Of a DNA stretch of 64,000 nucleotides, positions 1 through 7,561 are shown in pieces. The translations under genes and the position numbers were made by a program. This DNA comes from Rhizobiaceae bacterium (GTDB lineage: Bacteria; Pseudomonadota; Alphaproteobacteria; Rhizobiales; Rhizobiaceae). The stretch lies in assembly GCA_017643495.1 (NCBI GenBank), contig JAEPNK010000001.1, forward strand, positions 1,655,623 to 1,719,622, read 5' to 3'. The first letter of the stretch is position 1. Each line of letters opens with the position of its first letter. The notes under the pieces are model-generated. The model was given only the letters and a program-made list of their open reading frames with translations, did no database searches and was not told the origin of the DNA.

Positions 1-475
1 GAAGTTTTCCGTTGGGTGTGAACAATATGTTGTCATGACCACCAACATGGCACCATGCCTCAAAATTTTTCCAGCCAATATCCGTGTACAGATGCGGCGC
101 CCAGGTAACGGTTAGCGGATTCATCCCGTAACGGTATTTCAGCATGTGCGAAGTGTAGGCGCTGTCTTTGCCACCACTGCCGGGTACCACTACATCATAG
201 CTGCCATCATTCCTGCGGTGCTTGTCCAGCAGCGCTACCAGTTGGTCTTCCCGTTTTTTCCAGTCAATCCGGTGTTCCTTGGTTTGGTGGTAATGACAGG
301 CATCACAGACACCATCCCTGGCAAAGCCAATGGTTTTTTTCGCCTCGTCTTTCCTGTGCTTGAACTCCACAGTGGAGCTTGGGCGCTGGTTGGAGATTAC
401 GCAGCTTTTGCAGAAGACGACTTCCCGCGGCAGTCCGTAAAAGGCTTCCAGCGGCTGGGTGTCAATATCAAGCAT
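1..475 (-). CDS. wbpG: N-acetyl sugar amidotransferase, WbpG/PseA type (5' part only)
   Basis: Reading the minus strand from an ATG at 475 gives 158 codons without a stop before the window edge, so the C-terminal part is missing. Two CxxC pairs (C22/C25 and C57/C60) precede a PP-loop, SGGKDS at residues 100-105, the layout of WbpG/PseA enzymes. In known systems these ATP-dependent enzymes use ammonia supplied by a HisH/HisF pair to turn an N-acetyl group on a sugar into an acetamidino group. The start lies three bases after the hisH stop, so it is the last visible gene of the operon. Family assignment is firm; the sugar substrate is inferred from the neuB/neuC/neuA neighbours. Confidence 0.85.
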   Translation of the reverse strand, partial: MLDIDTQPLEAFYGLPREVVFCKSCVISNQRPSSTVEFKHRKDEAKKTIGFARDGVCDACHYHQTKEHRIDWKKREDQLVALLDKHRRNDGSYDVVVPGSGGKDSAYTSHMLKYRYGMNPLTVTWAPHLYTDIGWKNFEAWCHVGGHDNILFTPNGKL

Positions 476-478
476 TCT

Positions 479-1114
479 CTATCTCACGAAGTTGGCAAGC
501 AGGCGCAGTCCGTCTGGACCGCTCTTTTCAGGATGAAACTGGGTACCGATCAGGTTGTCGCGTGCGACGATGGCTGTAAAATCATGGCCTGCATAGGAAG
601 CGGTTGCAGCCGTGTTCGGTGTATGTGCTGGGGCATGAAAGGAATGGATGAAGTAGAAGCGGGAAGTTTCGTCTACATCCTTCAGAACTGTTTCGGAAAT
701 ACCGCCGGATGCAGCTTTTCTTGACAGTGGAAGCCAGCCTACATTCGGCAAACGCAATGTGGATTCCTGATTTGCATTCTTCGCAAATTGTTCAACATCG
801 CCAGAAACTATACCGAGTCCTTCATGGTTTCCAAACTCGGAAGACCTGTCGAAAAGGAGCTGCATGCCAACACAAATGGCAAGCAGGGGTTTTCCCTTCT
901 CGCATGCAGAATGAACAACTTCATGCAGGCCTCGTTTTACAAGTTCTGCCATTCCGTAGGCAAAGGCGCCAACGCCAGGAAAGATGATCCGGTCGCAATT
1001 CATAAGTGTGCTGGCATCTTCCGATATTACCGGCTTTGCACCCACTTGGTTGAGTGCGTTGTGAACACTGCGAAGATTGCCTACGCCATAATTTATCACG
1101 CCAACTGTCGTCAT
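479..1114 (-). CDS. hisH: HisH-type glutamine amidotransferase subunit (sugar-modification paralogue)
   Basis: A class I glutamine amidotransferase of 211 residues, the normal HisH length. The triad is visible as C81 in the AICVGMQ nucleophile elbow and H194/E196 in FHPEK. It would release ammonia from glutamine in the cytoplasm and pass it through a HisF barrel. The start overlaps the hisF stop as ATGA, so translation is probably coupled. Because it lies between hisF and a wbpG-type gene in a nonulosonic-acid operon, the ammonia most likely feeds acetamidino formation and not histidine synthesis. No other histidine gene is in the window. Confidence 0.88.
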   Translation of the reverse strand: MTTVGVINYGVGNLRSVHNALNQVGAKPVISEDASTLMNCDRIIFPGVGAFAYGMAELVKRGLHEVVHSACEKGKPLLAICVGMQLLFDRSSEFGNHEGLGIVSGDVEQFAKNANQESTLRLPNVGWLPLSRKAASGGISETVLKDVDETSRFYFIHSFHAPAHTPNTAATASYAGHDFTAIVARDNLIGTQFHPEKSGPDGLRLLANFVR

Positions 1115-1878
1115 GCCGCCATCTCCGTGGATGGTTCAAAAGGCGGGTCCAGTCTATCGGCAGCCTGGACAAGTTCATCTCCTGTAGCCAGTTGATAGTG
1201 AAGGACAGAGGCAAAAGCGATTCCGCTTGGTTTTTCGATTGGTCCAAGTGCCTGCAAGTGTTCTGGCTTGCCATATCCGCCGCTGTATATGACCGGTCTT
1301 GCGGTAGCGTCATTAACAGTCTCGATCAGTTCCAGGTCAAAGCCACGCTTTGTGCCTTCCTTGTCAATTGAAGTGACAAGCAATTCGCCAATTCCGGCAT
1401 CTTCAAGTCTTTTGATCCAGTCTTCGACATCCAGACCTGTTGGCTCTCTGCCATTGTCGATATACGCTTCCCATTTGCGGTCCGTTTTCTGCTTGGCTTC
1501 GATTGACCCGATAATGCATTGCGAACCAAACCGGTTGGCTATTTCCGTTATGAGTTCAAGCCGGTGAACCGCGCCCGTGTTGATAGCCACCTTGTCTGCG
1601 CCGGCAGCTAGGGCAAGTTCCACATCCTCAATGGTTCTCAGGCCACCTCCTATGCTGATCGGTACAAAGACGTTTTCGCAGGCTTTCTCGATAATGTGCA
1701 AAAGGTTGTTGCGATCATAGAGACTTGCAACGGCATCCATGAACAGGATTTCATGCACGCCTTGTTCATAATAGCTTTGTGCCATCTCCACCGGTTCACC
1801 AACCTTGCGAAGCCCCTCAAGGTGTATCCCCTTGATAACATGCTCGTTTTTTACATCCAGTCTGGCGATTATGCGCAT
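1111..1878 (-). CDS. hisF: HisF-type barrel subunit, glycan-operon paralogue with D-to-E change
   Basis: A 255-residue TIM barrel of the HisF family. The first catalytic aspartate is kept (D8 in RLDVK), but the second, normally in an AIDAK motif, is glutamate here (E127 in GSIEAK). In true imidazole glycerol phosphate synthase both aspartates are needed for the cyclase reaction, so this copy probably serves mainly as an ammonia channel for the amidotransferase, as in LPS-type HisF paralogues. It overlaps neuA by 10 bases and hisH by 4. The family is certain; loss of cyclase activity is inferred from one residue and the context. Confidence 0.85.
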   Translation of the reverse strand: MRIIARLDVKNEHVIKGIHLEGLRKVGEPVEMAQSYYEQGVHEILFMDAVASLYDRNNLLHIIEKACENVFVPISIGGGLRTIEDVELALAAGADKVAINTGAVHRLELITEIANRFGSQCIIGSIEAKQKTDRKWEAYIDNGREPTGLDVEDWIKRLEDAGIGELLVTSIDKEGTKRGFDLELIETVNDATARPVIYSGGYGKPEHLQALGPIEKPSGIAFASVLHYQLATGDELVQAADRLDPPFEPSTEMAA

Positions 1879-2603
1879 TGTCTTGCTTCCTGACTGGCCA
1901 TTCGGAGGGTGGAAGTGGCAGCAAGTTGCGCTTCCGCCAGTTTGAGGTCATCGAGCTTGTCGATGTCCACTGAACTGGCGGCGGGCATTTCGATTGCGCC
2001 AATACGCGGCATCGAAAACCCTTTGTATCGCCTGAAATCCTGCGCATGAAACACGTATACAGCGCCGTTGGGCCTTACTATTTCAGGCAGGTTCTGCCGG
2101 TTTTCAAAACAATAGTGGGGTGCGGAAACAGGCCTGAACGTGTTTCCTTCAAGAAATCCGTACTTTAGAATGCCAGGGTCCGTGTGGGTGACGGACATGA
2201 CGAGATCCCTGTCTCCTGTTGAGTGAAGATCAAGTGCATCAGCGATGTGCCTGTCTTCCCTGAGCGGAGAAGTCGCTTGCAACAAGGCAATTCTGCCAGT
2301 CCTTGCTTTCATGTCTTGAAGCTCATCCAGCGCATGCATGATTACGGGAACCATTGGCGTCCGGTCACCCGCCAGCTCGGCCGGTCGCTCGATGACCAAG
2401 CATCCACTTGGCAGGTGGGCGTTCAGGATTTCTGCAATGTCAGTTGTGATAACACAGCGTCCGATGACACGCAGAGCCTGTTCAACGGCATGCATGTATA
2501 GCGGTTTTCCCGCCAATGGCAGCAGGTTCTTGTTCGGCAACCCCTTGGAGCCTGCGCGCAAGGGAATGATCGCTAGATCCGAACCGGTATTTGGATCAGC
2601 CAT
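1869..2603 (-). CDS. neuA: CMP-nonulosonate cytidylyltransferase (NeuA/LegF family)
   Basis: A 244-residue nucleotidyltransferase with the N-terminal signature IPLRAGSKGLPNKNL, typical of CMP-N-acetylneuraminate synthetases, which activate sialic, legionaminic or pseudaminic acids with CTP. The open frame extends 60 codons further upstream, but that part lies inside neuC in another frame. The ATG at 2603, overlapping the neuC stop by 8 bases, gives the expected MADPNTGSDLAIIPLR start. It follows neuB and neuC in the operon. Which nonulosonic acid is activated cannot be read from sequence; legionaminic acid is favoured because of the amidino-forming genes downstream. Confidence 0.87.
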   Translation of the reverse strand: MADPNTGSDLAIIPLRAGSKGLPNKNLLPLAGKPLYMHAVEQALRVIGRCVITTDIAEILNAHLPSGCLVIERPAELAGDRTPMVPVIMHALDELQDMKARTGRIALLQATSPLREDRHIADALDLHSTGDRDLVMSVTHTDPGILKYGFLEGNTFRPVSAPHYCFENRQNLPEIVRPNGAVYVFHAQDFRRYKGFSMPRIGAIEMPAASSVDIDKLDDLKLAEAQLAATSTLRMASQEARQCA

Positions 2604-3747
2604 ATGCCACCTCATCTGAAAAATACTTTTGCAGGGGGCGGTCCCAGAAAGCTTCCGATTGAAGCAATTGCCTGAATTTTTCCGATGCATGACCTTGGCC
2701 GAATGCATCATCGCGTGTGTAACGGTTTCCCCATTCCCTATCGAGAAATGACTTGATTGTTCCACGTTCAAAACATCCGGCACTGGTGATTGAGCCTGCA
2801 GTACCGCGGTTTGTCTGTCTTGTACCGAGCGTCAGGGAAGGCACGCCGAGATAGGGGGCTTCTCGCACGCCTGCGCTGGAATTTCCGACAAGCACTTTTG
2901 CATTGCGTAAAAGTTCGGAAAAGTAGTGGAATCGCATTGAGGGCAGAACGCGGAACCGGTCTTCCGGCAGCTTGTTGATCTCGTTCAATATGTCATCGGA
3001 GCCCGGATCATTGTTCGGCATGATGACTATGAAGTATTTGCCGGAGCTCTTGAGGACGGAAAAAAGGGATTGGGCCTGCCTTCCCATGCTGTCCTGCTCG
3101 GATGTTACGGGATGAAAAATACAGATACCGTAATCATCGGATTCTATTTCATACCAGTCGAGTACTTCTTTCAGTTCCACGCCAGAAGGTTTGGCATGAA
3201 TGTCGAGTTCAGGAGAGCCAAGAACTTCAATCGAGTCTGCCGGTTCTCCCAAACGCAATACGCGATCGTACGCTGTTTTCGACGATACAAGATGAGTGGT
3301 GGAAAGCTTGGTGTTGCAGTGCCGGAACATTTCATCAATTGTCCCTGAAACTTCACCGCCCTCTATGTGGGCACATCGAACATAGTTCATTGCGCAGACC
3401 AGGGCGCAAGCCAGTGCCTCAACCCGGTCACCGTGAATGATCACAAGATCCGGTTTCATCTCGCGCAGGAAATCGGAAAAGCCGACGATTGTCTTGGCAG
3501 CGATTACATCCTGCGGGTCACCTTCACGCTGATTGATGTATTCAACTATGTTGAAGCGGTCACTTCTGTGAATTTCGGTTTTCGTCAGGCCGTATTTCCG
3601 CATCATGTGCATGCCGGTTACGAAAAAGGTCACCGGAAATCCTGCTTCCGAAGCTTCAAGGGCAAGCGGTTCAAGCTTGCCGTAATCTGCGCGTGTTCCG
3701 GTAACAAACAGGATGCTGCGCTGGTTGGACCTTTTTTCGGCAGACAT
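2596..3747 (-). CDS. neuC: Hydrolysing UDP/GDP-sugar 2-epimerase (NeuC/LegG family)
   Basis: A 383-residue hydrolysing NDP-N-acetylglucosamine 2-epimerase. Visible family signatures are GTRADYGKLEPL at the N terminus, IHGDRVEALA, the HIEGGEVSGTIDE segment and the C-terminal GNSSAGVREAP nucleotide-binding loop. These enzymes release N-acetylmannosamine, or the diacetylbacillosamine-derived equivalent, as substrate for the NeuB condensation. The start is 2 bases after the neuB stop. It could be NeuC (UDP-GlcNAc) or LegG (diacetylbacillosamine nucleotide); the window does not contain the upstream dehydratase and aminotransferase that would decide this. Confidence 0.87.
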   Translation of the reverse strand: MSAEKRSNQRSILFVTGTRADYGKLEPLALEASEAGFPVTFFVTGMHMMRKYGLTKTEIHRSDRFNIVEYINQREGDPQDVIAAKTIVGFSDFLREMKPDLVIIHGDRVEALACALVCAMNYVRCAHIEGGEVSGTIDEMFRHCNTKLSTTHLVSSKTAYDRVLRLGEPADSIEVLGSPELDIHAKPSGVELKEVLDWYEIESDDYGICIFHPVTSEQDSMGRQAQSLFSVLKSSGKYFIVIMPNNDPGSDDILNEINKLPEDRFRVLPSMRFHYFSELLRNAKVLVGNSSAGVREAPYLGVPSLTLGTRQTNRGTAGSITSAGCFERGTIKSFLDREWGNRYTRDDAFGQGHASEKFRQLLQSEAFWDRPLQKYFSDEVAYG

Positions 3748-3749
3748 TT

Positions 3750-4790
3750 TCAGGTTCCACTCATTTCAAGATCTGACCAGTCAAGTTGTGTATTGCGGCT
3801 GACAGGTCGCAGAAGTTTCCTGCCGACAACCTTTTCAAATTCATATCCTGCAATCGCACCTGTACCCGGTCGCCTGGCCCAAATGTCAGCTTCTCCGATC
3901 ACATGGCCTTCCTTGAGGTCGCGATCAGCGACAATGGATGCGCGAGCAAAGCGGTATACCGGCTCTTCCGCTTCGGTCCGCTGTTTCGGATTGTTCAGTG
4001 CTGTGTGGATTTCTCGGGACCGGTCGACCAGAAACCGCAACTCAGCAGGGTCCATTGAACATGAAATATCCGGGCCGCTGCGATAGCGGTTGTCTGTATA
4101 ATGGCGTTCCAGAATGCAGGCGCCCAATGCCACGGACGCCAGTGCCATCGTCGGACCGATTGAATGATCGGAAAATCCGACTATTGCATCAGGAAATGCC
4201 TCCTTGAGCTCGCTTACACCTTTCAGCGAAACAATTTCAGGCGGGGAGGGGTAGAGGTTGGTGCATTCAAGAAGCGCAAACGGAACACCGCTTTCCCGCA
4301 AGATGTTTACTGACCTTGCAATGCTTTCGATGGATTGCATTCCGGTTGAAAGGATCACCGGTTTGCCGAACTTAACAATATGCCTGATGAGTGGTGTGTT
4401 GTCGGCTTCTCCCGACCCGATCTTGAATGCCGGAACACCAATGCTGTCCAGAAAATCCGCAGCCTTCCTTGAGAAAGGTGTTGAGAGGTAAATTAACCCC
4501 AGGCTTTCCGTATATTGCTTCAGGGACAACTCGTCTGTTTCGCTGAGAGAGTTCCTGCGCATCACTTCCCATATCGACACATCGGCATTTGGAGGGAATA
4601 CGCTTTTTGCTTCATCTGTCATTTCGTCATCGACAAAATGTGTCTGGTGCTTCACGCATTCTGCACCGGCCTCTGCTGCCATCCTGACCATGGTTTTGGC
4701 AACTTCAACATCCCCACCATGGTTTATGCCGATCTCGGCTATAACCAGCGGAGGATGTGTCGGTCCAATTTCACGATGAGCAATTTTCAT
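3750..4790 (-). CDS. neuB: Nonulosonic acid synthase (NeuB/LegI family)
   Basis: A 346-residue N-acetylneuraminate synthase-family protein. It begins with VIAEIGINHGGDVEVAK and has a TIM-barrel domain over roughly residues 1-280, then a C-terminal SAF (antifreeze-like) domain from about residue 285. It condenses phosphoenolpyruvate with an N-acetylmannosamine-type sugar to form a nine-carbon acid. It is 31 bases downstream of the TPR glycosyltransferase and directly upstream of neuC. Sialic, legionaminic and pseudaminic synthases look alike at this level, so only the class is certain. Confidence 0.88.
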   Translation of the reverse strand: MKIAHREIGPTHPPLVIAEIGINHGGDVEVAKTMVRMAAEAGAECVKHQTHFVDDEMTDEAKSVFPPNADVSIWEVMRRNSLSETDELSLKQYTESLGLIYLSTPFSRKAADFLDSIGVPAFKIGSGEADNTPLIRHIVKFGKPVILSTGMQSIESIARSVNILRESGVPFALLECTNLYPSPPEIVSLKGVSELKEAFPDAIVGFSDHSIGPTMALASVALGACILERHYTDNRYRSGPDISCSMDPAELRFLVDRSREIHTALNNPKQRTEAEEPVYRFARASIVADRDLKEGHVIGEADIWARRPGTGAIAGYEFEKVVGRKLLRPVSRNTQLDWSDLEMSGT

Positions 4791-4821
4791 GGAGCAGTTC
4801 CGGACTAGATTCCCAATTGGT

Positions 4822-6765
4822 TCAGGCTGACTGCGCTAGGGGAGCGGGATTAAACACATGGTCAAAATTCCCCGCTGTATTAGTGGCTGTCAGGTCTTCG
4901 GGAAGTGCTGGGTCTGCAAATTCCTTGGCCCACGCAGTAAGTTCAGGCCATCGGCCGATGATGTCTGAAATGATGGCATCGCCCGCATTTGCCTCCATCG
5001 GGAATGTTTTGACCGAAGGAAACCATGGTGCATGATCGGTGCCGAGAAACACCTCGGAATGAGCCCGGGTGATGTAAACCGTGGGTACGCCCAGTCCGCC
5101 TGACAAATCGCCAACGGCACCACCGATTGTTATTATCAGGTCGCAGGCACCAAGAAGTCCGCAAGCAGAAACAAGGTCGTCTTTCTGGTTGATGTTCTTG
5201 ACATGATGAATTCCGAGACCAAGTTCACGGGCCTGTTTGATTTCACCGGCCATGGCATCGTACTGGACGTTCAGCCATTCAACGTTTTGAAGACTTGTCA
5301 GGGGGGCGAGTTGCTCAATGTCGAAGAAATACTTGTTTCTGGATACTGCGGCATTTGATGAACGCCAGCACAAGCCAACCAGCAAGGTATCCCTGCTTAC
5401 GCCAAGTGTCTGGCGAACCGCAGTCTCCACCCCATGATCACGCTGTAACCACGGCGTTTGTCTTTCGGTGAAACTTTGGAGATCATTTCTGAAAATACCG
5501 GCCAGAGAACCGCTCGGAATGTGGTAGTCGAAATCCTGATAGGCCTCATCTCCACGGCACTCAAGCGGCCCTTCTTCGCGGATGTCAATTCCCTTGAATG
5601 AATTCCTGAACAAGGGAATGAGCTTGGGTGACGCTTCAAGGGTTATGTTAGTATCCAACTCCATGAGTTCTGGAAGCAGGGAGTTGAAGCGGATTTCATC
5701 ACCGATACCCTGTTCCCGCCAGACAAGGATTTTCTTCCCTGCCAGTGGTTCGCCTTTCCATTGCGGCATATCGAATACGCGTCGTTTGGTCGGGAATTCC
5801 TTCCATTGCCAGCGCGCTTCATAATTTGAGTTTCCTTCTGCAATCTCGCCCTTCTGGAACTGCAGCATCGCAAGATTGTATCGTCCGGCAACGTGATCCG
5901 GATTTCTTCCAAGCATCTGCTTGTGGCAGTCAATTGCTTGTTGCAACTTTCCCGCTTGAGCATATAGCAGCCCGAGTTGGGATTGCATGTGCGCCTGATG
6001 AGGGTTGTCCTTTGCCTGCCATGGCTCAAGAACTGCAATGGCCTCCTCAACGCGTTCATGCATGCCGAGGAAGTAGGCCCAGATATTGTCGACCTGTGCC
6101 TGCTCATTCACATTCAGTTGCGCTTTGTCTATCGCTTTGTATCGCTGTTCGATCAGGGACAGGTCTTGCAATCGTGCAGCAACATGCAAACGTTTCAGCT
6201 TGATCTGGGGTGTTTCTTCCATTCCACCAGACAAGAACCGGTTCATGAACTCTTCGGCACGGTCATAGGCCCGCACTTCAACAAGTATGTCTACCAAGTT
6301 GAGAAGTGGTTCGCTGTTGGACGGGTCAAGATGATAGGCGCAGGTAAATGCCAGTTCGGCAGCATTGTACCTTTCTGCTGTTCTCAGAGCGATCCCCAGA
6401 TTGTTCCATGCCGTAAAGAACTTCTGGTCAAGTTGCGTTGCACGTTTGAACAACTCAATGGCGGTTTCAGTGTCATTGAGATCAAGAAAGACCATCCCCA
6501 TCGAATTGATGTAAGTCGCATTTTGTGGATCGCGTTCATGTGCTGCATTGATTTTCGTGAGCGCAGGAGCAAACTCGCCACAGGCGCGCAAGGCCAGTCC
6601 GTGCAGATGGAGAAAATCAGGCTGAACAATTCCCTTGTTTGCCAATCGTTCACAAAGCTCCAGGCACTCCCGATGCTTGCCCAAACCGTGAAGCTTTTGC
6701 ACCTGCTTGAGTATTTTCTTGGGCGGAGCGTTCTTTCCGAGAGGTTTGAGATTTGTATTTTTCAT
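4822..6765 (-). CDS. TPR protein with C-terminal glycosyltransferase-like domain (FlmG-like)
   Basis: A 647-residue protein. About residues 20-320 are tandem tetratricopeptide repeats (for example the helical pairs around ATYINSMGMVFLDL and FFTAWNNLGIALRT). The C-terminal half from about residue 345, starting at KKILVWREQGIGDEIRFNSL, resembles heptosyltransferase/GT9- or GT41-like domains with a late TIGGAVGDLSGGLG donor-site loop. In Caulobacter FlmG and related proteins, a TPR module binds flagellin and the transferase adds a nonulosonic acid. As first gene of the neuB-neuC-neuA operon it is the likely transferase for that sugar. The flagellin target is inferred; no flagellin gene is in the window. 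Confidence 0.72.
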   Translation of the reverse strand: MKNTNLKPLGKNAPPKKILKQVQKLHGLGKHRECLELCERLANKGIVQPDFLHLHGLALRACGEFAPALTKINAAHERDPQNATYINSMGMVFLDLNDTETAIELFKRATQLDQKFFTAWNNLGIALRTAERYNAAELAFTCAYHLDPSNSEPLLNLVDILVEVRAYDRAEEFMNRFLSGGMEETPQIKLKRLHVAARLQDLSLIEQRYKAIDKAQLNVNEQAQVDNIWAYFLGMHERVEEAIAVLEPWQAKDNPHQAHMQSQLGLLYAQAGKLQQAIDCHKQMLGRNPDHVAGRYNLAMLQFQKGEIAEGNSNYEARWQWKEFPTKRRVFDMPQWKGEPLAGKKILVWREQGIGDEIRFNSLLPELMELDTNITLEASPKLIPLFRNSFKGIDIREEGPLECRGDEAYQDFDYHIPSGSLAGIFRNDLQSFTERQTPWLQRDHGVETAVRQTLGVSRDTLLVGLCWRSSNAAVSRNKYFFDIEQLAPLTSLQNVEWLNVQYDAMAGEIKQARELGLGIHHVKNINQKDDLVSACGLLGACDLIITIGGAVGDLSGGLGVPTVYITRAHSEVFLGTDHAPWFPSVKTFPMEANAGDAIISDIIGRWPELTAWAKEFADPALPEDLTATNTAGNFDHVFNPAPLAQSA

Positions 6766-6919
6766 GCCGGGCTGGTTTATCCATCTGTCTTGGTTTGTGA
6801 ACAGGAGGGCCTGCCGTCTCGTTTGGCTGCGTCACCTGAACGCATTTGCTGTCAAAGGCTATTGAATCTAGCTTGCGCATACCTGACGCGCTGAATGGCA
6901 AGGTTCTGGCAGGACGTGG

Positions 6920-6934
6920 TTTGGTTTCACCAAA
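6920..6934. repeat. Perfect inverted repeat in the divergent neu/cytochrome promoter region
   Basis: TTTGGT and ACCAAA are separated by three bases. The site lies in the 240-base gap between the divergent TPR glycosyltransferase (start 6765) and cytochrome c (start 7006) genes. It could be an operator or chance. Nothing else in the gap stands out. Confidence 0.3.
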
Positions 6935-7005
6935 TTGCGATTGGCCGGTTCTTCCTTTGGACGCTAGTGTTGAGATGCTGCAATAAAAGCCAACTGGAGG
7001 ACTAA

Positions 7006-7482
7006 ATGGCAAAATTCATAAAGTTTCTGATACCCGCACTGATTGCAGGTTCTCTGGCGGTTTTAGCTGATTCCGCATTTGCACTGGATGGTGATGCTGA
7101 AAAAGGGGAGGCGGTTTTCAAGAAATGCAAGAGCTGCCACATGGTAGGCGATGATGCACAAAACAGGGTCGGCCCGGTGCTCAACAATGTGTTTGGTCGT
7201 CAGGCCGGTACGTTTGCTGATTACAAGTATGGCAAAAGCATTGTTGATGCGGGAGAGGACGGATTGGTCTGGAACGACGAAGAGATGTTTGAATATCTTG
7301 CAGATCCGAAGAAATATCTCCGGGCGAAACTGGATGACAAAAAAGCCAAAAGCAAAATGTCTTTCAAGCTGAAAAAAGAAGACGAGCGTGCAAATGTGAT
7401 TGCTTATTTGAAATCTTTTTCCCCGGAATCAGAATCTGAAGTACCAGAATCAAACACTGAAGAAGAATCATCAAGCAACTGA
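7006..7482 (+). CDS. Periplasmic class I cytochrome c (c2-like) with acidic tail
   Basis: A 158-residue soluble cytochrome c. A signal peptide ends near AFA (residues 24-26). The haem site is CKSCH (C41-H45) and the probable sixth ligand is M118 in SKMSFKL. A GGAGG ribosome site lies 7 bases before the ATG. Cytochromes of this type carry electrons between the bc1 complex and oxidases or other periplasmic partners. The last 20 or so residues are rich in Glu and Ser, an acidic extension beyond the usual c2 fold. The gene stands alone between two opposite-strand operons. Its partner cannot be told from context. Confidence 0.9.
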   Translation: MAKFIKFLIPALIAGSLAVLADSAFALDGDAEKGEAVFKKCKSCHMVGDDAQNRVGPVLNNVFGRQAGTFADYKYGKSIVDAGEDGLVWNDEEMFEYLADPKKYLRAKLDDKKAKSKMSFKLKKEDERANVIAYLKSFSPESESEVPESNTEEESSSN

Positions 7483-7530
7483 TTATCAAGAAGGTTTTTG
7501 CAAAGCCATTAGAGGGAAACTACTGGTAGA

Positions 7531-7550
7531 GGGCGGCAACACTGCCGCTC
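7531..7550. terminator. Hairpin between convergent cytochrome c and iorB genes
   Basis: GGGCGGCA pairs with TGCCGCTC around an ACAC loop: eight pairs including one G-U. It lies 48 bases after the cytochrome stop and 12 bases beyond the iorB stop. There is no clear T-run on either side, so it could end transcription from both directions but is not a textbook intrinsic terminator. Confidence 0.45.
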
Positions 7551-7561
7551 AAAGCAGGCTT

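Noticed and set aside
479-1878. Histidine biosynthesis genes hisH and hisF
   Set aside because: They are embedded in a nonulosonic-acid operon with a wbpG-type gene, no other his gene is nearby, and the HisF copy lacks its second catalytic aspartate.
3367-4086. 239-codon plus-strand open frame across the neuC/neuB junction
   Set aside because: Lies antisense over two certain genes and shows no recognisable fold.
5977-6894. 305-codon plus-strand open frame opposite the TPR glycosyltransferase
   Set aside because: Antisense to a well-supported coding gene, no domain, no ribosome site; a shadow frame.
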